Shown one piece after another: positions 39,042 to 48,492 of a stretch of 49,831 bases of DNA. How positions within the stretch are numbered: position 1 is the stretch's first letter; every line of letters starts with the position of its first letter. The DNA is from Mycolicibacterium sp. CH28 (GTDB taxonomy: Bacteria > Actinomycetota > Actinomycetes > Mycobacteriales > Mycobacteriaceae). The DNA is taken from assembly GCF_004745805.1 (NCBI RefSeq), contig NZ_SRLQ01000006.1, forward strand, positions 1 through 49,831, read 5' to 3'. The position numbers and the translations under genes are program-made. The notes under the pieces were generated by a model, which searched no databases, was not told the DNA's origin, and saw nothing but the letters and a program-made list of their open reading frames with translations.

Positions 39042-41637
39042 GCTGGATCAGCCGATCGCGGTCCTTGATCCCCAGCTTGGCGTAAATGCGGTACAGGTGA
39101 CCTTCGACGGTGCGCACCGACACCACCAGCTGTTCGGCGATCTGACGGTTGGACAGCCCCCTGGCGACCAGGGTGCCGATCTGGCGCTCCCGGTCGCTGA
39201 GCGGCAGCGGTGGTCCGCTGCTGGCCGTCGCCGGGGTATGTAGCCCGAATCGGCGGGCCAGCCGCTGTGCCCGGCTCGCCGATTCCAGTTCGCGGCTTCG
39301 CATACCGCGACTCCGGTGCGCCACGGCCGCCGCGGCGAACGTGTCGGCGGCGTGGGCCGACATCCCGAGGGCTTCCCACTCCCGTGCCACCGAGTCCAGG
39401 CGGTCACCGTCACCGGCGGCGACTGCCTCGGCGTGCACGGCAACTGTCGCGGCGACTGGCGTATCCAGTTCCGCGGCAAGCGATATGAGGCGCTCCACGT
39501 CCGGCGGCGCGCCGAACCGCAGCCCGGTGTGCAGCGCCTCCACCTCGCTTACGGCCATACCCGAACGGCGGGCCGCCTGCGCGGCCCGTTCGATCGAATC
39601 CCAGGCGGCGGCGACGTTTCCGGTGGCTGCGCTGTGATGGGCCCGCGCCAGCTCCAGCAGCGGACGGAAGACTTCAACCGCGGGACCCCAGGTGTCTTCG
39701 GCCATCCGCAGCGCCCGGGCGGCTGCCGCGCTGTCTCCACGCAGTGCCTCCGCCTGGACCGTCCACGTTGCGACCAGCGTCACCCACCCACCGGACAGTG
39801 TCGCCACCATCGCCGACAGGGCCCGCTGCAACCAGTCACAAGCCGCCTGCGGGCGGCCGGCCGCGAGCTCGACTCGACCCGTCATCGCCGCCACGATGGC
39901 TTCCAGGTGCGGGGCGCCGTGCGCCATAGCCCGCTGCCGCTCGACAATCTGCTGCGCGGTCGCGATGTCACCCTGATTCAGCGCAGACAGAACCTCCGAC
40001 AGCGAGATCGCGTACTGCTGCGGCCCGGACGCGCAATGCCGCGCGGCCTCCGCACCGCGGCGGGCAACCGTCGCGACATCGGCGGCCCGGCCGCGCAGGT
40101 TGGCCAGCGCCGCCGCCGGGACTGCCGCCCACAGCACCGCCATCGGCATTGCCTCCGGGTCGGCGATGACGGCCGAACTAGCCGAGTCGGCGGCGTCCAG
40201 GTCACCGGCGAAGTACGAGATCGACGCTTCGACCGCCGTGGCAAAGGATCGCAGCGCCGGAATCGCGACGCGGCCCCGAACCGTGGCCAACACCTCCTCT
40301 GCGGTCGCTCGCCGTCCGCACCCGAAGAACAGGTTGGTCGCTCGTAGACATCCCCACCGCACGACCATGACCTCGTCGTGCGGGTCGAACGCGGCGAGCA
40401 GGTCCTCGGCCTTCTCGTTCAGACCCTGCCAGGCCAAGGCGTCCGCGAGCGCGATCGCGGCCCGCAAGCCACCACCGTGTTCGTAGGCGAATCGGGCCAG
40501 CTGTTCTGCCAGCGTCAGACTCGACATCGTCATCGCACTCTCGGCGGCGTCGATCACCAGGTCCACGTCCGGTGTCATGTCGCTGTTCATCGTCAGCCGG
40601 GCCAGCTCGATCACCCGTCGCGGATCGCGGCCCGCACCCTGGCCGGGATCGTCGATCGGGTGCCAGAAATTCTGCACCAGAAGCGTATTGATCTGTCGCA
40701 GCCGAGCCACCCCGCAGCGGGTACGCACGACGCCGCCCAGTACCGGATGCGCCACATACACGCGAGCGTTCGACGCTTCGCCGACCACATGGATGACACC
40801 GCGCTGTTCGGCAGCGCTGATCGCGCCGATGCCGCACAGGGTGTGAAGGGTCTCGAAGTCCACAACCTCTGCCGCGGAAACGATTTCGAGCACGTCCAGC
40901 GCGGCGGCCGGCAGTCCGCGGACGCGTGACTCCAGCAGCTCGTCGATGTCGGCACCCACCCGCGGCGGCCGGGTGAGCCGCCACCGCCCGGTGTCGTTGA
41001 CCAGGATGCCGTCGTCGATCGCGGCTTCCACCAGCCCACGCACCAGCAGCGGACTGCCCTCCGAAAGCGCATGGAACTGGTCGACGACGGTGCCGGCCAC
41101 CGGACCACCCAGCGCCTCGGCGATCAACCGCGCGGTGTCGGCGCGGGGCAGCGCGGTCACCTCGACGCGACGGAGGTACTCGTCCTTCCACAAGGCTGTG
41201 ATGGCGTCAGGAACGTCGGTGTCGGCACGGATCGTGACGATCAGCGTCGCCGCACCGCGCACGGCGAGCCCGTGCACGACGATCGCCGAGAGCGGGTCGA
41301 GCAGCTGGGCGTCGTCCACCACCAGGAGCAGGTCTTCCCCACCGTGCAGGGCGTCGTGGGCCGCGGCGAGCAGGCGTACGGGTTCGAGTGCGCCCGGTAT
41401 CTGCACGATCCCGGCGAAGGCGGCCAACGGAACATCGCGGGCGGTCTGGGTTCCCAGCACGAAGTGGGTGCGCTTGCCGCGGCCCGCGAGTCGTTCGGCC
41501 ACCTGACGAGCCAGTGCGGTCTTGCCGACCCCGGCCGCACCAACGAAGACCACACCGTTGAACCGGGGATCGTCGACGGCGTCGACGGCCAGACTGATCT
41601 CCGCCGATCGCGCAACGAACGGCCAATCCCCTGTCAA
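39010..41637 (-). CDS. Large LuxR-family (LAL-type) ATP-binding regulator
   Basis: This 875-residue STAND-type regulator has an N-terminal AAA/NTPase domain with Walker A GAAGVGKT (33-40) and Walker B LLLVVDDAQLLD (about 103-114). A long helical-repeat middle region of the TPR kind follows, and a LuxR HTH closes the C-terminus (LSDRERQIGTLVARGLSNRQ, then SVRTVEGHLYRIYAKLGI). Such proteins activate transcription after ligand and ATP binding. The start is TTG 41637, with GGGGAGG upstream. It is divergent from the aminotransferase across 210 bp and convergent with the STAS gene. Its targets are unknown; the nearby biosynthetic cluster is a candidate. Confidence 0.92.
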   Translation of the reverse strand: MTGDWPFVARSAEISLAVDAVDDPRFNGVVFVGAAGVGKTALARQVAERLAGRGKRTHFVLGTQTARDVPLAAFAGIVQIPGALEPVRLLAAAHDALHGGEDLLLVVDDAQLLDPLSAIVVHGLAVRGAATLIVTIRADTDVPDAITALWKDEYLRRVEVTALPRADTARLIAEALGGPVAGTVVDQFHALSEGSPLLVRGLVEAAIDDGILVNDTGRWRLTRPPRVGADIDELLESRVRGLPAAALDVLEIVSAAEVVDFETLHTLCGIGAISAAEQRGVIHVVGEASNARVYVAHPVLGGVVRTRCGVARLRQINTLLVQNFWHPIDDPGQGAGRDPRRVIELARLTMNSDMTPDVDLVIDAAESAMTMSSLTLAEQLARFAYEHGGGLRAAIALADALAWQGLNEKAEDLLAAFDPHDEVMVVRWGCLRATNLFFGCGRRATAEEVLATVRGRVAIPALRSFATAVEASISYFAGDLDAADSASSAVIADPEAMPMAVLWAAVPAAALANLRGRAADVATVARRGAEAARHCASGPQQYAISLSEVLSALNQGDIATAQQIVERQRAMAHGAPHLEAIVAAMTGRVELAAGRPQAACDWLQRALSAMVATLSGGWVTLVATWTVQAEALRGDSAAAARALRMAEDTWGPAVEVFRPLLELARAHHSAATGNVAAAWDSIERAAQAARRSGMAVSEVEALHTGLRFGAPPDVERLISLAAELDTPVAATVAVHAEAVAAGDGDRLDSVAREWEALGMSAHAADTFAAAAVAHRSRGMRSRELESASRAQRLARRFGLHTPATASSGPPLPLSDRERQIGTLVARGLSNRQIAEQLVVSVRTVEGHLYRIYAKLGIKDRDRLIQLIGNSGPAAR

Positions 41638-41847
41638 GCCGCCTCCCCAGGTTCAGCTGACCACGATTCCCACCTAGCAGTAGATGTTATCGCTGGTCAG
41701 CCGTCGAGCCGGGCTATCGACCACGATCACCGCCGAGATCTGCACGCCTCGTGCTCGGTCGGCGCCGCTGAAGCGCGGCACTCGAATGCCGTTTTCGGTG
41801 GTAGCCGAGCACCTTTCTGCGATGCTTTCTGCGGCGAAAGGAACCGG

Positions 41848-43059
41848 ATGAAGTTCGCACGGTCGAGCAGATTGTCCCACCTGCCCTACGAGGTCCCCGG
41901 GTCGATCGGGGAGCACGCGGCGCGTCTGGAGGCCGAGGGGCACGACGTGGTGCGACTGGACACCGGCGATCCCAACCCGTTCGGCTTCGAGGCACCCGAC
42001 GAGCTGCTCCGCGAGATCGCCGACAACCTGGCGGCCTCGGCCGGCTACGTCTCCCCCAAGGGGTTGCCCTCGGCACGGCATGCCGTCGCGAGCTACTACC
42101 TGGCGCGTGGGGTCCCGGGTGCCGACGTGGATCACGTGTTCCTCGGCAACGGAGCCTCCGAGCTGATCGTGATGGCGATGACGGCGCTGCTCGAGTACCG
42201 AGACGAAGTCCTGATTCCGGCCCCGGACTTCCCGGTGTGGACGGCCTCGGTCACCCTCAATGGCGGTCGCGCTGTGCACTACCGATGCGACGAATCCTCG
42301 AACTGGTATCCCGACATCGCCGACATCGCCGCGAAGGTGACCGCGCGCACCCGGGCGATCGTGATCATCAACCCGAACAATCCCACCGGTGCGGTCTACC
42401 CGCCGGACGTGCTCAACGGCATCCTCGCCATCGCCCGCGAGCACCACCTCATCGTCTGTTCCGACGAGATCTACGACAAGATCCTCTACGACGGCGTCAC
42501 CCACACCACGACGGCCTCATTGGCGCCGGATCTGCTCTGCCTGACCTTCAACGGCCTGTCGAAGGCCTACCGCTGCGCGGGTTTTCGCGCCGGCTGGCTG
42601 GCGGTGTCAGGGCCGACGGATCACGCGTCGAGCTACTTGGAGGGGCTGACCATGGTGGCCGGCCTGCGTCGATGCGCGAACGTACCCGCCCAGCAGGCGA
42701 TCCGGGTCGCCCTGGAGTCCGATCAGTCCATCTATGACCTGACCCTGCCGACCGGCAGGCTTCGTGATCAGCGGGACCGGGCCTGGGCGGCGCTGAACGC
42801 GATTCCCGGTGTCTCCTGCGTCAAACCCCAGGGGGCGCTGTACGCGTTCCCGAAGATCGACCTCGACGTGTACCCGATCCGTGACGACGAGCAGTTCGTC
42901 CTGGACCTGCTGCTGCAGGAGAAGATCCACATCGTCCCGGGGACGAGCCTCAATCACCCTGCCCCCGACCACGTCCGGATCGTGACTCTGCCGCGCGCCG
43001 ACGAACTCGCCGCCACCATCGAGCGAATCGGGCAGTTCCTGTCGACCTACCGCCAGTGA
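41848..43059 (+). CDS. PLP-dependent aminotransferase (alanine/aspartate class I)
   Basis: This 403-residue class I aminotransferase resembles AlaA-type alanine transaminases. It shows LDTGDPNPFGF, NGASELIVMAM, INPNNPTGAVY, CSDEIYDKILYDG and the PLP-lysine motif FNGLSKAYRCAGFRAGW. KPQGALYAFPK near the C-terminus is typical. AAAGGA lies 8 nt before ATG 41848. The ORF is open far upstream but overlaps the LuxR gene there, so this start is preferred. It is convergent with the P450 gene. Confidence 0.92.
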   Translation: MKFARSSRLSHLPYEVPGSIGEHAARLEAEGHDVVRLDTGDPNPFGFEAPDELLREIADNLAASAGYVSPKGLPSARHAVASYYLARGVPGADVDHVFLGNGASELIVMAMTALLEYRDEVLIPAPDFPVWTASVTLNGGRAVHYRCDESSNWYPDIADIAAKVTARTRAIVIINPNNPTGAVYPPDVLNGILAIAREHHLIVCSDEIYDKILYDGVTHTTTASLAPDLLCLTFNGLSKAYRCAGFRAGWLAVSGPTDHASSYLEGLTMVAGLRRCANVPAQQAIRVALESDQSIYDLTLPTGRLRDQRDRAWAALNAIPGVSCVKPQGALYAFPKIDLDVYPIRDDEQFVLDLLLQEKIHIVPGTSLNHPAPDHVRIVTLPRADELAATIERIGQFLSTYRQ

Positions 43060-43069
43060 CCCGTCGGCG

Positions 43070-44380
43070 TTAGCGCCGGGCGATCACGTCCAGCACGATC
43101 TCCCGGCTGGGTTTGGTGGCGATACCCCGTAGCACCGCGCGGGGCGGCTTGCGGTGCCGCTCCCGATCCGGCAGGCGCAGCTCCAGCGTGGTCAGGATGG
43201 TGCCGATCGCCACCGCCAGTTCGTGGTGTGCGAAGGCCGCGCCGATGCACCGGCGGAATCCGCCGCCGAAGGGTGCGTATTCGAAGGGTGACGGCTTGGC
43301 ACCCAGGAATCGCTCGGGGGCGAAGCGCTCCGGGTGCTGCCACACGTCGGGGTTGAAATGCAAGGCCGGCAACGCGATTCCGACGACGTCGCCGGCCGAT
43401 CGGGGCACGCCGGCGATGGTGAGCGGTCCGGTGAGCCGGCGCAGCACGATCGGGACGGTCGGGTGCATGCGCAGCGTCTCCTGGATAACCGCTCCGAGGT
43501 AGGGCAGGGCGGCGATCTCCCCCGGCGTGCTCGCCGTCGCCAGTTCGTCGAGGACTCGGGCGCGAATGTCCTTGTCGCGGTGGAGGTGATAGAGGGCCCA
43601 CGCCAGTGACGTCGAGCTGGTTTCGTGGCCCGCCGCGAGCATGGTTCGCAACTGGTCGCGAAGCGCGTCGTCGCCGAGGGTGTCGCCGTCGTCACCGGAT
43701 CCAAGCATCAGCGCCAACACGTCACTGCCGCGCTCACCGCTGCGCCGTCGCTCGCCGATCTGCTCGGACAGCAGCCGGTCCAGGTGCGCGCGGAATCCCA
43801 GCAGCCGGGCCCACGGCCCCCGCCCGGCGATGTCACGGCGCAGCCAGGGGGCCAGCATCAGCGGGGCGCTGCCGGATCGCAGCAGGTCGGTGGTCACCCG
43901 GGCGTACTCCGCACGACGGGAATCCTCGGTCACGCCGAACACCACCCGGATCACCACGTCGAGCGTGATCGCTTGCGCCGCTTGGGCAACCAGCATCGTG
44001 TCACCCGGCCACAGCGACCCGATCTGGTCGGTGGTCGCCTCGGCGATCAGGTCGACGTAGCCGCGGACCTGTTCGCCGCGAAACGGCGGCGCCAAGATCG
44101 CGCGGACCCGCCGGTGGGCCTCGCCGGACAGCAGGATCAACGACTGCTCTCCGACGACGGGTTCGATCGGGTTGGGCAACGGCGCGCGGCACAGCGTCGC
44201 CGGGGCGGTCAGGATGTCGCGCGCGCCGTCGACGGTGGCGACGAACAGTACCTCGCCCAGCCCGGGGAACCGCACCGGGAACGGCGTGGTGTCGCGGGCG
44301 TGCCGCCGGAAGAAGCCCTCCGGGTCGACACCGGCCCAGGCCGCGCGGGCAAGCGCCGGTACCGCCGACAATGCCGTCAC
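43070..44380 (-). CDS. Cytochrome P450
   Basis: This 436-residue soluble P450 has the I-helix oxygen motif AGHETSS (250-256), the ExxR motif ETLR (301-304), PERFAPERFLG and the heme loop FGGGFRRCIG with Cys378. GTG 44380 overlaps the methyltransferase stop by 4 bp (GTGA), so the longer frame in front is not used. It is the last gene of a minus-strand operon with two methyltransferases, an MmpL exporter and a fatty acyl-AMP ligase. It probably oxidises the product late in assembly. Redox partner genes are not present. Confidence 0.94.
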   Translation of the reverse strand: MTALSAVPALARAAWAGVDPEGFFRRHARDTTPFPVRFPGLGEVLFVATVDGARDILTAPATLCRAPLPNPIEPVVGEQSLILLSGEAHRRVRAILAPPFRGEQVRGYVDLIAEATTDQIGSLWPGDTMLVAQAAQAITLDVVIRVVFGVTEDSRRAEYARVTTDLLRSGSAPLMLAPWLRRDIAGRGPWARLLGFRAHLDRLLSEQIGERRRSGERGSDVLALMLGSGDDGDTLGDDALRDQLRTMLAAGHETSSTSLAWALYHLHRDKDIRARVLDELATASTPGEIAALPYLGAVIQETLRMHPTVPIVLRRLTGPLTIAGVPRSAGDVVGIALPALHFNPDVWQHPERFAPERFLGAKPSPFEYAPFGGGFRRCIGAAFAHHELAVAIGTILTTLELRLPDRERHRKPPRAVLRGIATKPSREIVLDVIARR

Positions 44381-45132
44381 GGCCCGCCCGTCGCATCGGG
44401 CCGGCGCGCCGCGACGACCACCTGATTGCGCCCCAGCCGGCTGAACTCGACGGTGATGGCCGGGTCGGCGTGGGCCGCCAGCGCACGGAACGCCGAGGGG
44501 CTGTAGCTGCGCAGCGAGCTGATCAGCCCGTCGTGGGCGAAGGGCAGCACAACTGCGAACGGGAGAAACGAGGCCAGGCGCAGCAGGTGCAGCGGCGCGG
44601 GCGGGCGGCGCAGGTCGCACACCACCAACTGGTCGGCCACCCGGGTTCCTTCGGCCAGCACCCGGGCGGCTTGGGCCGGCTGCAGGTGATGGAACGCCAG
44701 GGCGAACACCGCCAGGTCGTAGCTACCGTCGGGGGCGTCGATGTCGGTGGCGTCCAAGAGGCGTACGACGGCTCGCGGATGACTACCCAGATCACCCGCA
44801 GCCAGCGCGGCCACCGAGACCGGGTCGATGTCGGTGACCGTGACCCGGGCGCCGGGATGCATGTCCAGCAGCGCCCGCGACAGCGCGCCGTGACCGGCCC
44901 CCAGCTCCAGGATTCGCGGCTCCGGCATGCCGGCGACCAGGCTCAGGGCGCGCGCGGCGAGGTGCTGGTGATCCCGTAGGAGCCGGCCCATCCGGTCCAG
45001 CGACCGGATGACCTGTTCTTTGACGCGGTCGTCGATGTCGTCGCGGTCGAGGTATTCCGGGCGGTCGGTCTGCAGCCGCCGGTCCAGCCAGGAGGCGTCG
45101 AACCCGCCGCGCGGCATGGTCGCGATGTCCAT
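44377..45132 (-). CDS. Class I SAM-dependent methyltransferase
   Basis: This 251-residue Rossmann-fold methyltransferase has motif I ILELGAGHGAL (74-84), the acidic loop VTVTDIDP and a DATDIDAPDGSYDLAVFALA segment. The C-terminal part has two hydrophobic stretches (LHLLRLASFLPFAVVLPF). ATG 45132 overlaps the upstream O-methyltransferase stop by one base. The target atom is unknown. Context suggests tailoring of a lipid or polyketide. Confidence 0.87.
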   Translation of the reverse strand: MDIATMPRGGFDASWLDRRLQTDRPEYLDRDDIDDRVKEQVIRSLDRMGRLLRDHQHLAARALSLVAGMPEPRILELGAGHGALSRALLDMHPGARVTVTDIDPVSVAALAAGDLGSHPRAVVRLLDATDIDAPDGSYDLAVFALAFHHLQPAQAARVLAEGTRVADQLVVCDLRRPPAPLHLLRLASFLPFAVVLPFAHDGLISSLRSYSPSAFRALAAHADPAITVEFSRLGRNQVVVAARRPDATGGP

Positions 45133-46238
45133 CAGGCCGGCATGGCGTCGTCGGTGACGGCCTCGACCACACTGAGCGGTGAGGCGGTCGGAACTACCCG
45201 GGTCATCCGGAAACCGGCCTGGCACAGCAGGTCCCGGTACTCCGACTCGGTGCGTTCCCGGGAGCCCAGGTTCAGCAGCATCTCCAGATCCACCCAGTTC
45301 TCCGGGCCGTCGCGACCGTCGTCCCGGACGATCATCTCGACGAGCAGCACGGTGGCGCCCGGTTGGGCCGCCGAGCGGACGTTGCGCAGGATCTGCAACG
45401 CCTTGTCGTCGGGCCAGTCGTGGATGATGTTCTTGAGCAGGTAGGCGTCACCCCCGGCGGGAACCGCGTCGAAGAACGAGCCCTCTTCGATGCGCACCCG
45501 GTGGTCGACCTTGTTGTGCCGCAGCAGCTCTGGCGCACCGGCGACGACGGTGGGCAGATCGTAGAGAACGCCCCGTGCGCCCGGTTTGGCCTTGAGGATG
45601 GCGGCCAGCATCGCGCCCTGCCCACCGCCGACGTCGACGATGGTGCCGTGGGCGGCGAAGTCGTAGCTGCCCACCACGACGGCCAACGTCATCTGGGCCA
45701 GGCTGGTCATCGTCTGGTTGAACAGTTCGGCGTGCTCGGGAATGTCGGCGAGGTAGTCGAACCCGTCCTTGCCGCGCAACGCCGGAACGACCGACTCGCC
45801 CGTGCGGACCGACTCGGTCAGCAGTGTCCAGCGTTCACGCTGCTCCTGCGACCCCTGGAACAGCGCCGCACCCTTCAGCGAGATCGTGGCATCGGAACGC
45901 AGGGTGGCGGCAAGGGAATTCAGCGCGTAGCGGCCGTCGCGGCGGCGGCGGAAGATGCCGCGGCCGATCAACGCCCGCAGCAGCCGGCCCAGCGCGTCGG
46001 GGTCGGCACCCACGCGGGATGCCAGCTCGTTGAGGGGCAGCGGCCCGTCGGCCAGGGCGTCGGCGATGCCGAGCTGGGCCGCGGTGGTGATCGCCTGGGC
46101 CGGCCAACCCGACACGATCAGCTCCATCATCGACATGGGCGCGGGGATCAGCCGTTGGTGCAGCCGGAGCAGATGGTGGCGTATCCGTTCGATGATGCGG
46201 GCCAATCCCGCGGGTGGGACCATGGCGGCTCTAGGCAT
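45132..46238 (-). CDS. O-methyltransferase (hydroxyindole/caffeate OMT-like)
   Basis: This 368-residue protein is a small-molecule O-methyltransferase of the plant/polyketide type. An N-terminal winged-helix dimerisation domain (AAQLGIADALADGPLPLNEL, ALGRLLRALIGRGIF) precedes the SAM fold with VDVGGGQGAMLA (201-212). The catalytic His273 is in KNIIHDWPDD. Its start overlaps the MmpL stop by 8 bp. The family methylates phenols and enols, which hints at an aromatic or polyketide product from this cluster. Confidence 0.93.
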   Translation of the reverse strand: MPRAAMVPPAGLARIIERIRHHLLRLHQRLIPAPMSMMELIVSGWPAQAITTAAQLGIADALADGPLPLNELASRVGADPDALGRLLRALIGRGIFRRRRDGRYALNSLAATLRSDATISLKGAALFQGSQEQRERWTLLTESVRTGESVVPALRGKDGFDYLADIPEHAELFNQTMTSLAQMTLAVVVGSYDFAAHGTIVDVGGGQGAMLAAILKAKPGARGVLYDLPTVVAGAPELLRHNKVDHRVRIEEGSFFDAVPAGGDAYLLKNIIHDWPDDKALQILRNVRSAAQPGATVLLVEMIVRDDGRDGPENWVDLEMLLNLGSRERTESEYRDLLCQAGFRMTRVVPTASPLSVVEAVTDDAMPA

Positions 46239-48492
46239 GCGGCGCCTCCCGGATTCCGACCCGTTCGTGCAGGCGCACCAGCGATTTGGGTGCCCACCAG
46301 TTGAACCGGCCCATCATATGCATGAAAGCCGGGACGAGCAGCGTGCGGACCAGGGTGGCATCGGCCAGCACAGCCAGCGTCAGACCCACCCCCAGCATCC
46401 GCAGGAACGACACCTGCGCGCCGGACAGCGCCGCAAAGGAGATGGCCATGATCAGCGCCGCGGCAGTGATCACCCGTGCGGTGCGGGCCAGTCCCAACGC
46501 GACGCTGGTGTCGTTGTCCGCCGGCGTCCGCGCGCTGGTCAGCCAGTATTCCCGGATTCGGGACACCAGGAACACCTCATAATCCATCGACAGCCCGAAG
46601 GCGATGCAGAACAGCAGCACCGGGATGCTGATGGCCAGCGTCCCGGTTGCCGTGGTGCCCAGCGCGGCGAGGTTGCCGTCCTGGAAGATCCACACCAGCG
46701 CGCCGAACGCGGCGGTCAGCGATAAGGCGTTGAGCAGCAAGGCTTTCAGCGGGACGACGACGCTGCCGGTCATCAGGAAGAGCAGGACGACGGTGATCCC
46801 GGCGATGATGCCCAGCACCAGCCCTAGCCGGGATGCGATGGCGCTGGCGGTGTCCCGGTTCACTTGGGCGCTGCCGGCGATCAGCACGTCCCGGCCGCCG
46901 GGCCCTGGGACAGCGTGCAGCTGGTCGAGCTGCAATTCGGATGCCGCGGAGTACAGCGGCGCGGTGCTGGTGACGAATGCCCGGCCGCCGGTGATCGCTG
47001 TCGGCGCCGACGGCGGTCCGGCCGCCCGCCCGGCGACGAACGTCCCGCCGGGCGCGGACACCGACGACACGTCGGTCACCCGGGACAGGTCGGCGGCGTA
47101 GCGGTCGAGTTGTGCCGGGCTGACCCCGGTGACGTCGGGGATCACCACGGTCAGGTTCAGCGCCAGATCGCTGCCGAATTGCGTGCGCATCTGGTCGCCG
47201 ACCACGTGCGCCGAACTCGACGGGGGCAGGACCCGGTCGTCGGGCACACCCCATTTGGCGCCGGCGAACGGGGCACCGAGGGCCACCAACAGGGCCGCGA
47301 TAGCGACCCCGATCGGCACTGCCCGGCGCATCGCCACCCTGGCCAGCCGATACCACGGCGACTGCTCGACCGGGCGCACGGCGGCGACCGGGCGCCGCAG
47401 CCACCGGCGCAGATCCCATGCGTCGAGCCGGTCGCCGAGCAGCACGATCGCCGCCGGCGTCACGAAAATCGCGGCCAGGCAGGCGAATGCGACCACCGCC
47501 GTGCCGGCATAGGCAAACGACTTCAGCGCGTAGATGGGGAACAGCACCATCGCCGCCATCGACAGCGCGACCGTCAGCGCGGAGAACAACACCGTGCGCC
47601 CGGCGGCCGTCATGGTGCGCAGCAGCGCCTCGTCGCGGCCCGAACCGGCGGCGCACTCGTCGCGAAACCGGCTCAGCAGAAGCAGCGTGTAGTCGATGGC
47701 CAGCGCCAGACCCATCGCGACGGCGAGGTTGAGCGCGAAGATCGAGACCTCGGTGGCGAAGCTGATCAGGTGCAGTACCGCCATCGCCCCGAATATCGCG
47801 ATGGCGCCGACGGCCAGCGGCAGCGCGGCGGCCACCAGGCCGCCGAACACCCAGACCAGCACGAGAAAGCTCAGCGGAATCGCGATGCCCTCCATGATCT
47901 TCAGGTCTTTTTCGCTCTGCTGGGTGATCTGGAGTTTCATGACCGATTCGCCGCCGGCGCGGACGGTCACCCCGTCGCGGTCGTGGACCAGTTCCTCGAT
48001 GAGCGTCCCGGCGCTCTTGGGTGCGCCGTTGTCTCCGCCGGTGATGCCGGCGACGATCACACCGGTAGTGCCGTCGGTGCTGATCAGTGCTGCGGCGGCG
48101 ACCGGTGGGGCGGTCCAGGGTGAGGTCACCGTCGCCACCGCCGGTGACCGGGTCAGCGCCTGCGCGATCTGGGTGCCCACCGATCGGGCCGCGGCGCCGG
48201 TGACCCCGCCGGGCGCGGTGACGGTGATCAGCAGCGGCATGTCACCCTGACCGAAGGTGTGCGCCAGCATTGCCGTCGCCCGGGAGGACTGGGCGCCGGG
48301 ATCGGTGAGGCCGCCGGCGGAAAGCCGGCCCGCCACCGGAACACCGAATGCCGCGGCGCCGAGCAAGACGAGCAGCGCGACCGCGATCATCCGCCGGGGT
48401 GCGCGCAGGGCCAGCCGCGCAATGCCCGCTAGCAGGGTGCGCTCCCCGGCAACGGTGCTTGCTGCGGGGGCGACAGAGTTCCGGTCAGCCAC
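46231..48492 (-). CDS. MMPL/RND-family transporter
   Basis: This 753-residue exporter has the duplicated RND layout: one helix at about 35-55, a periplasmic loop, five helices at about 200-365, then the same order again (388-410, loop, 565-730). NLAVAMGLALAIDYTLLLLS and IAFGLSMDYEVFLVSRI carry the two conserved Asp-Tyr pairs of MmpL proteins used in proton coupling. GTG 48492 overlaps the ligase gene by 64 bp, a long overlap that suggests coupled translation. It probably moves the lipid made by this cluster across the inner membrane. Confidence 0.93.
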   Translation of the reverse strand: MADRNSVAPAASTVAGERTLLAGIARLALRAPRRMIAVALLVLLGAAAFGVPVAGRLSAGGLTDPGAQSSRATAMLAHTFGQGDMPLLITVTAPGGVTGAAARSVGTQIAQALTRSPAVATVTSPWTAPPVAAAALISTDGTTGVIVAGITGGDNGAPKSAGTLIEELVHDRDGVTVRAGGESVMKLQITQQSEKDLKIMEGIAIPLSFLVLVWVFGGLVAAALPLAVGAIAIFGAMAVLHLISFATEVSIFALNLAVAMGLALAIDYTLLLLSRFRDECAAGSGRDEALLRTMTAAGRTVLFSALTVALSMAAMVLFPIYALKSFAYAGTAVVAFACLAAIFVTPAAIVLLGDRLDAWDLRRWLRRPVAAVRPVEQSPWYRLARVAMRRAVPIGVAIAALLVALGAPFAGAKWGVPDDRVLPPSSSAHVVGDQMRTQFGSDLALNLTVVIPDVTGVSPAQLDRYAADLSRVTDVSSVSAPGGTFVAGRAAGPPSAPTAITGGRAFVTSTAPLYSAASELQLDQLHAVPGPGGRDVLIAGSAQVNRDTASAIASRLGLVLGIIAGITVVLLFLMTGSVVVPLKALLLNALSLTAAFGALVWIFQDGNLAALGTTATGTLAISIPVLLFCIAFGLSMDYEVFLVSRIREYWLTSARTPADNDTSVALGLARTARVITAAALIMAISFAALSGAQVSFLRMLGVGLTLAVLADATLVRTLLVPAFMHMMGRFNWWAPKSLVRLHERVGIREAPHA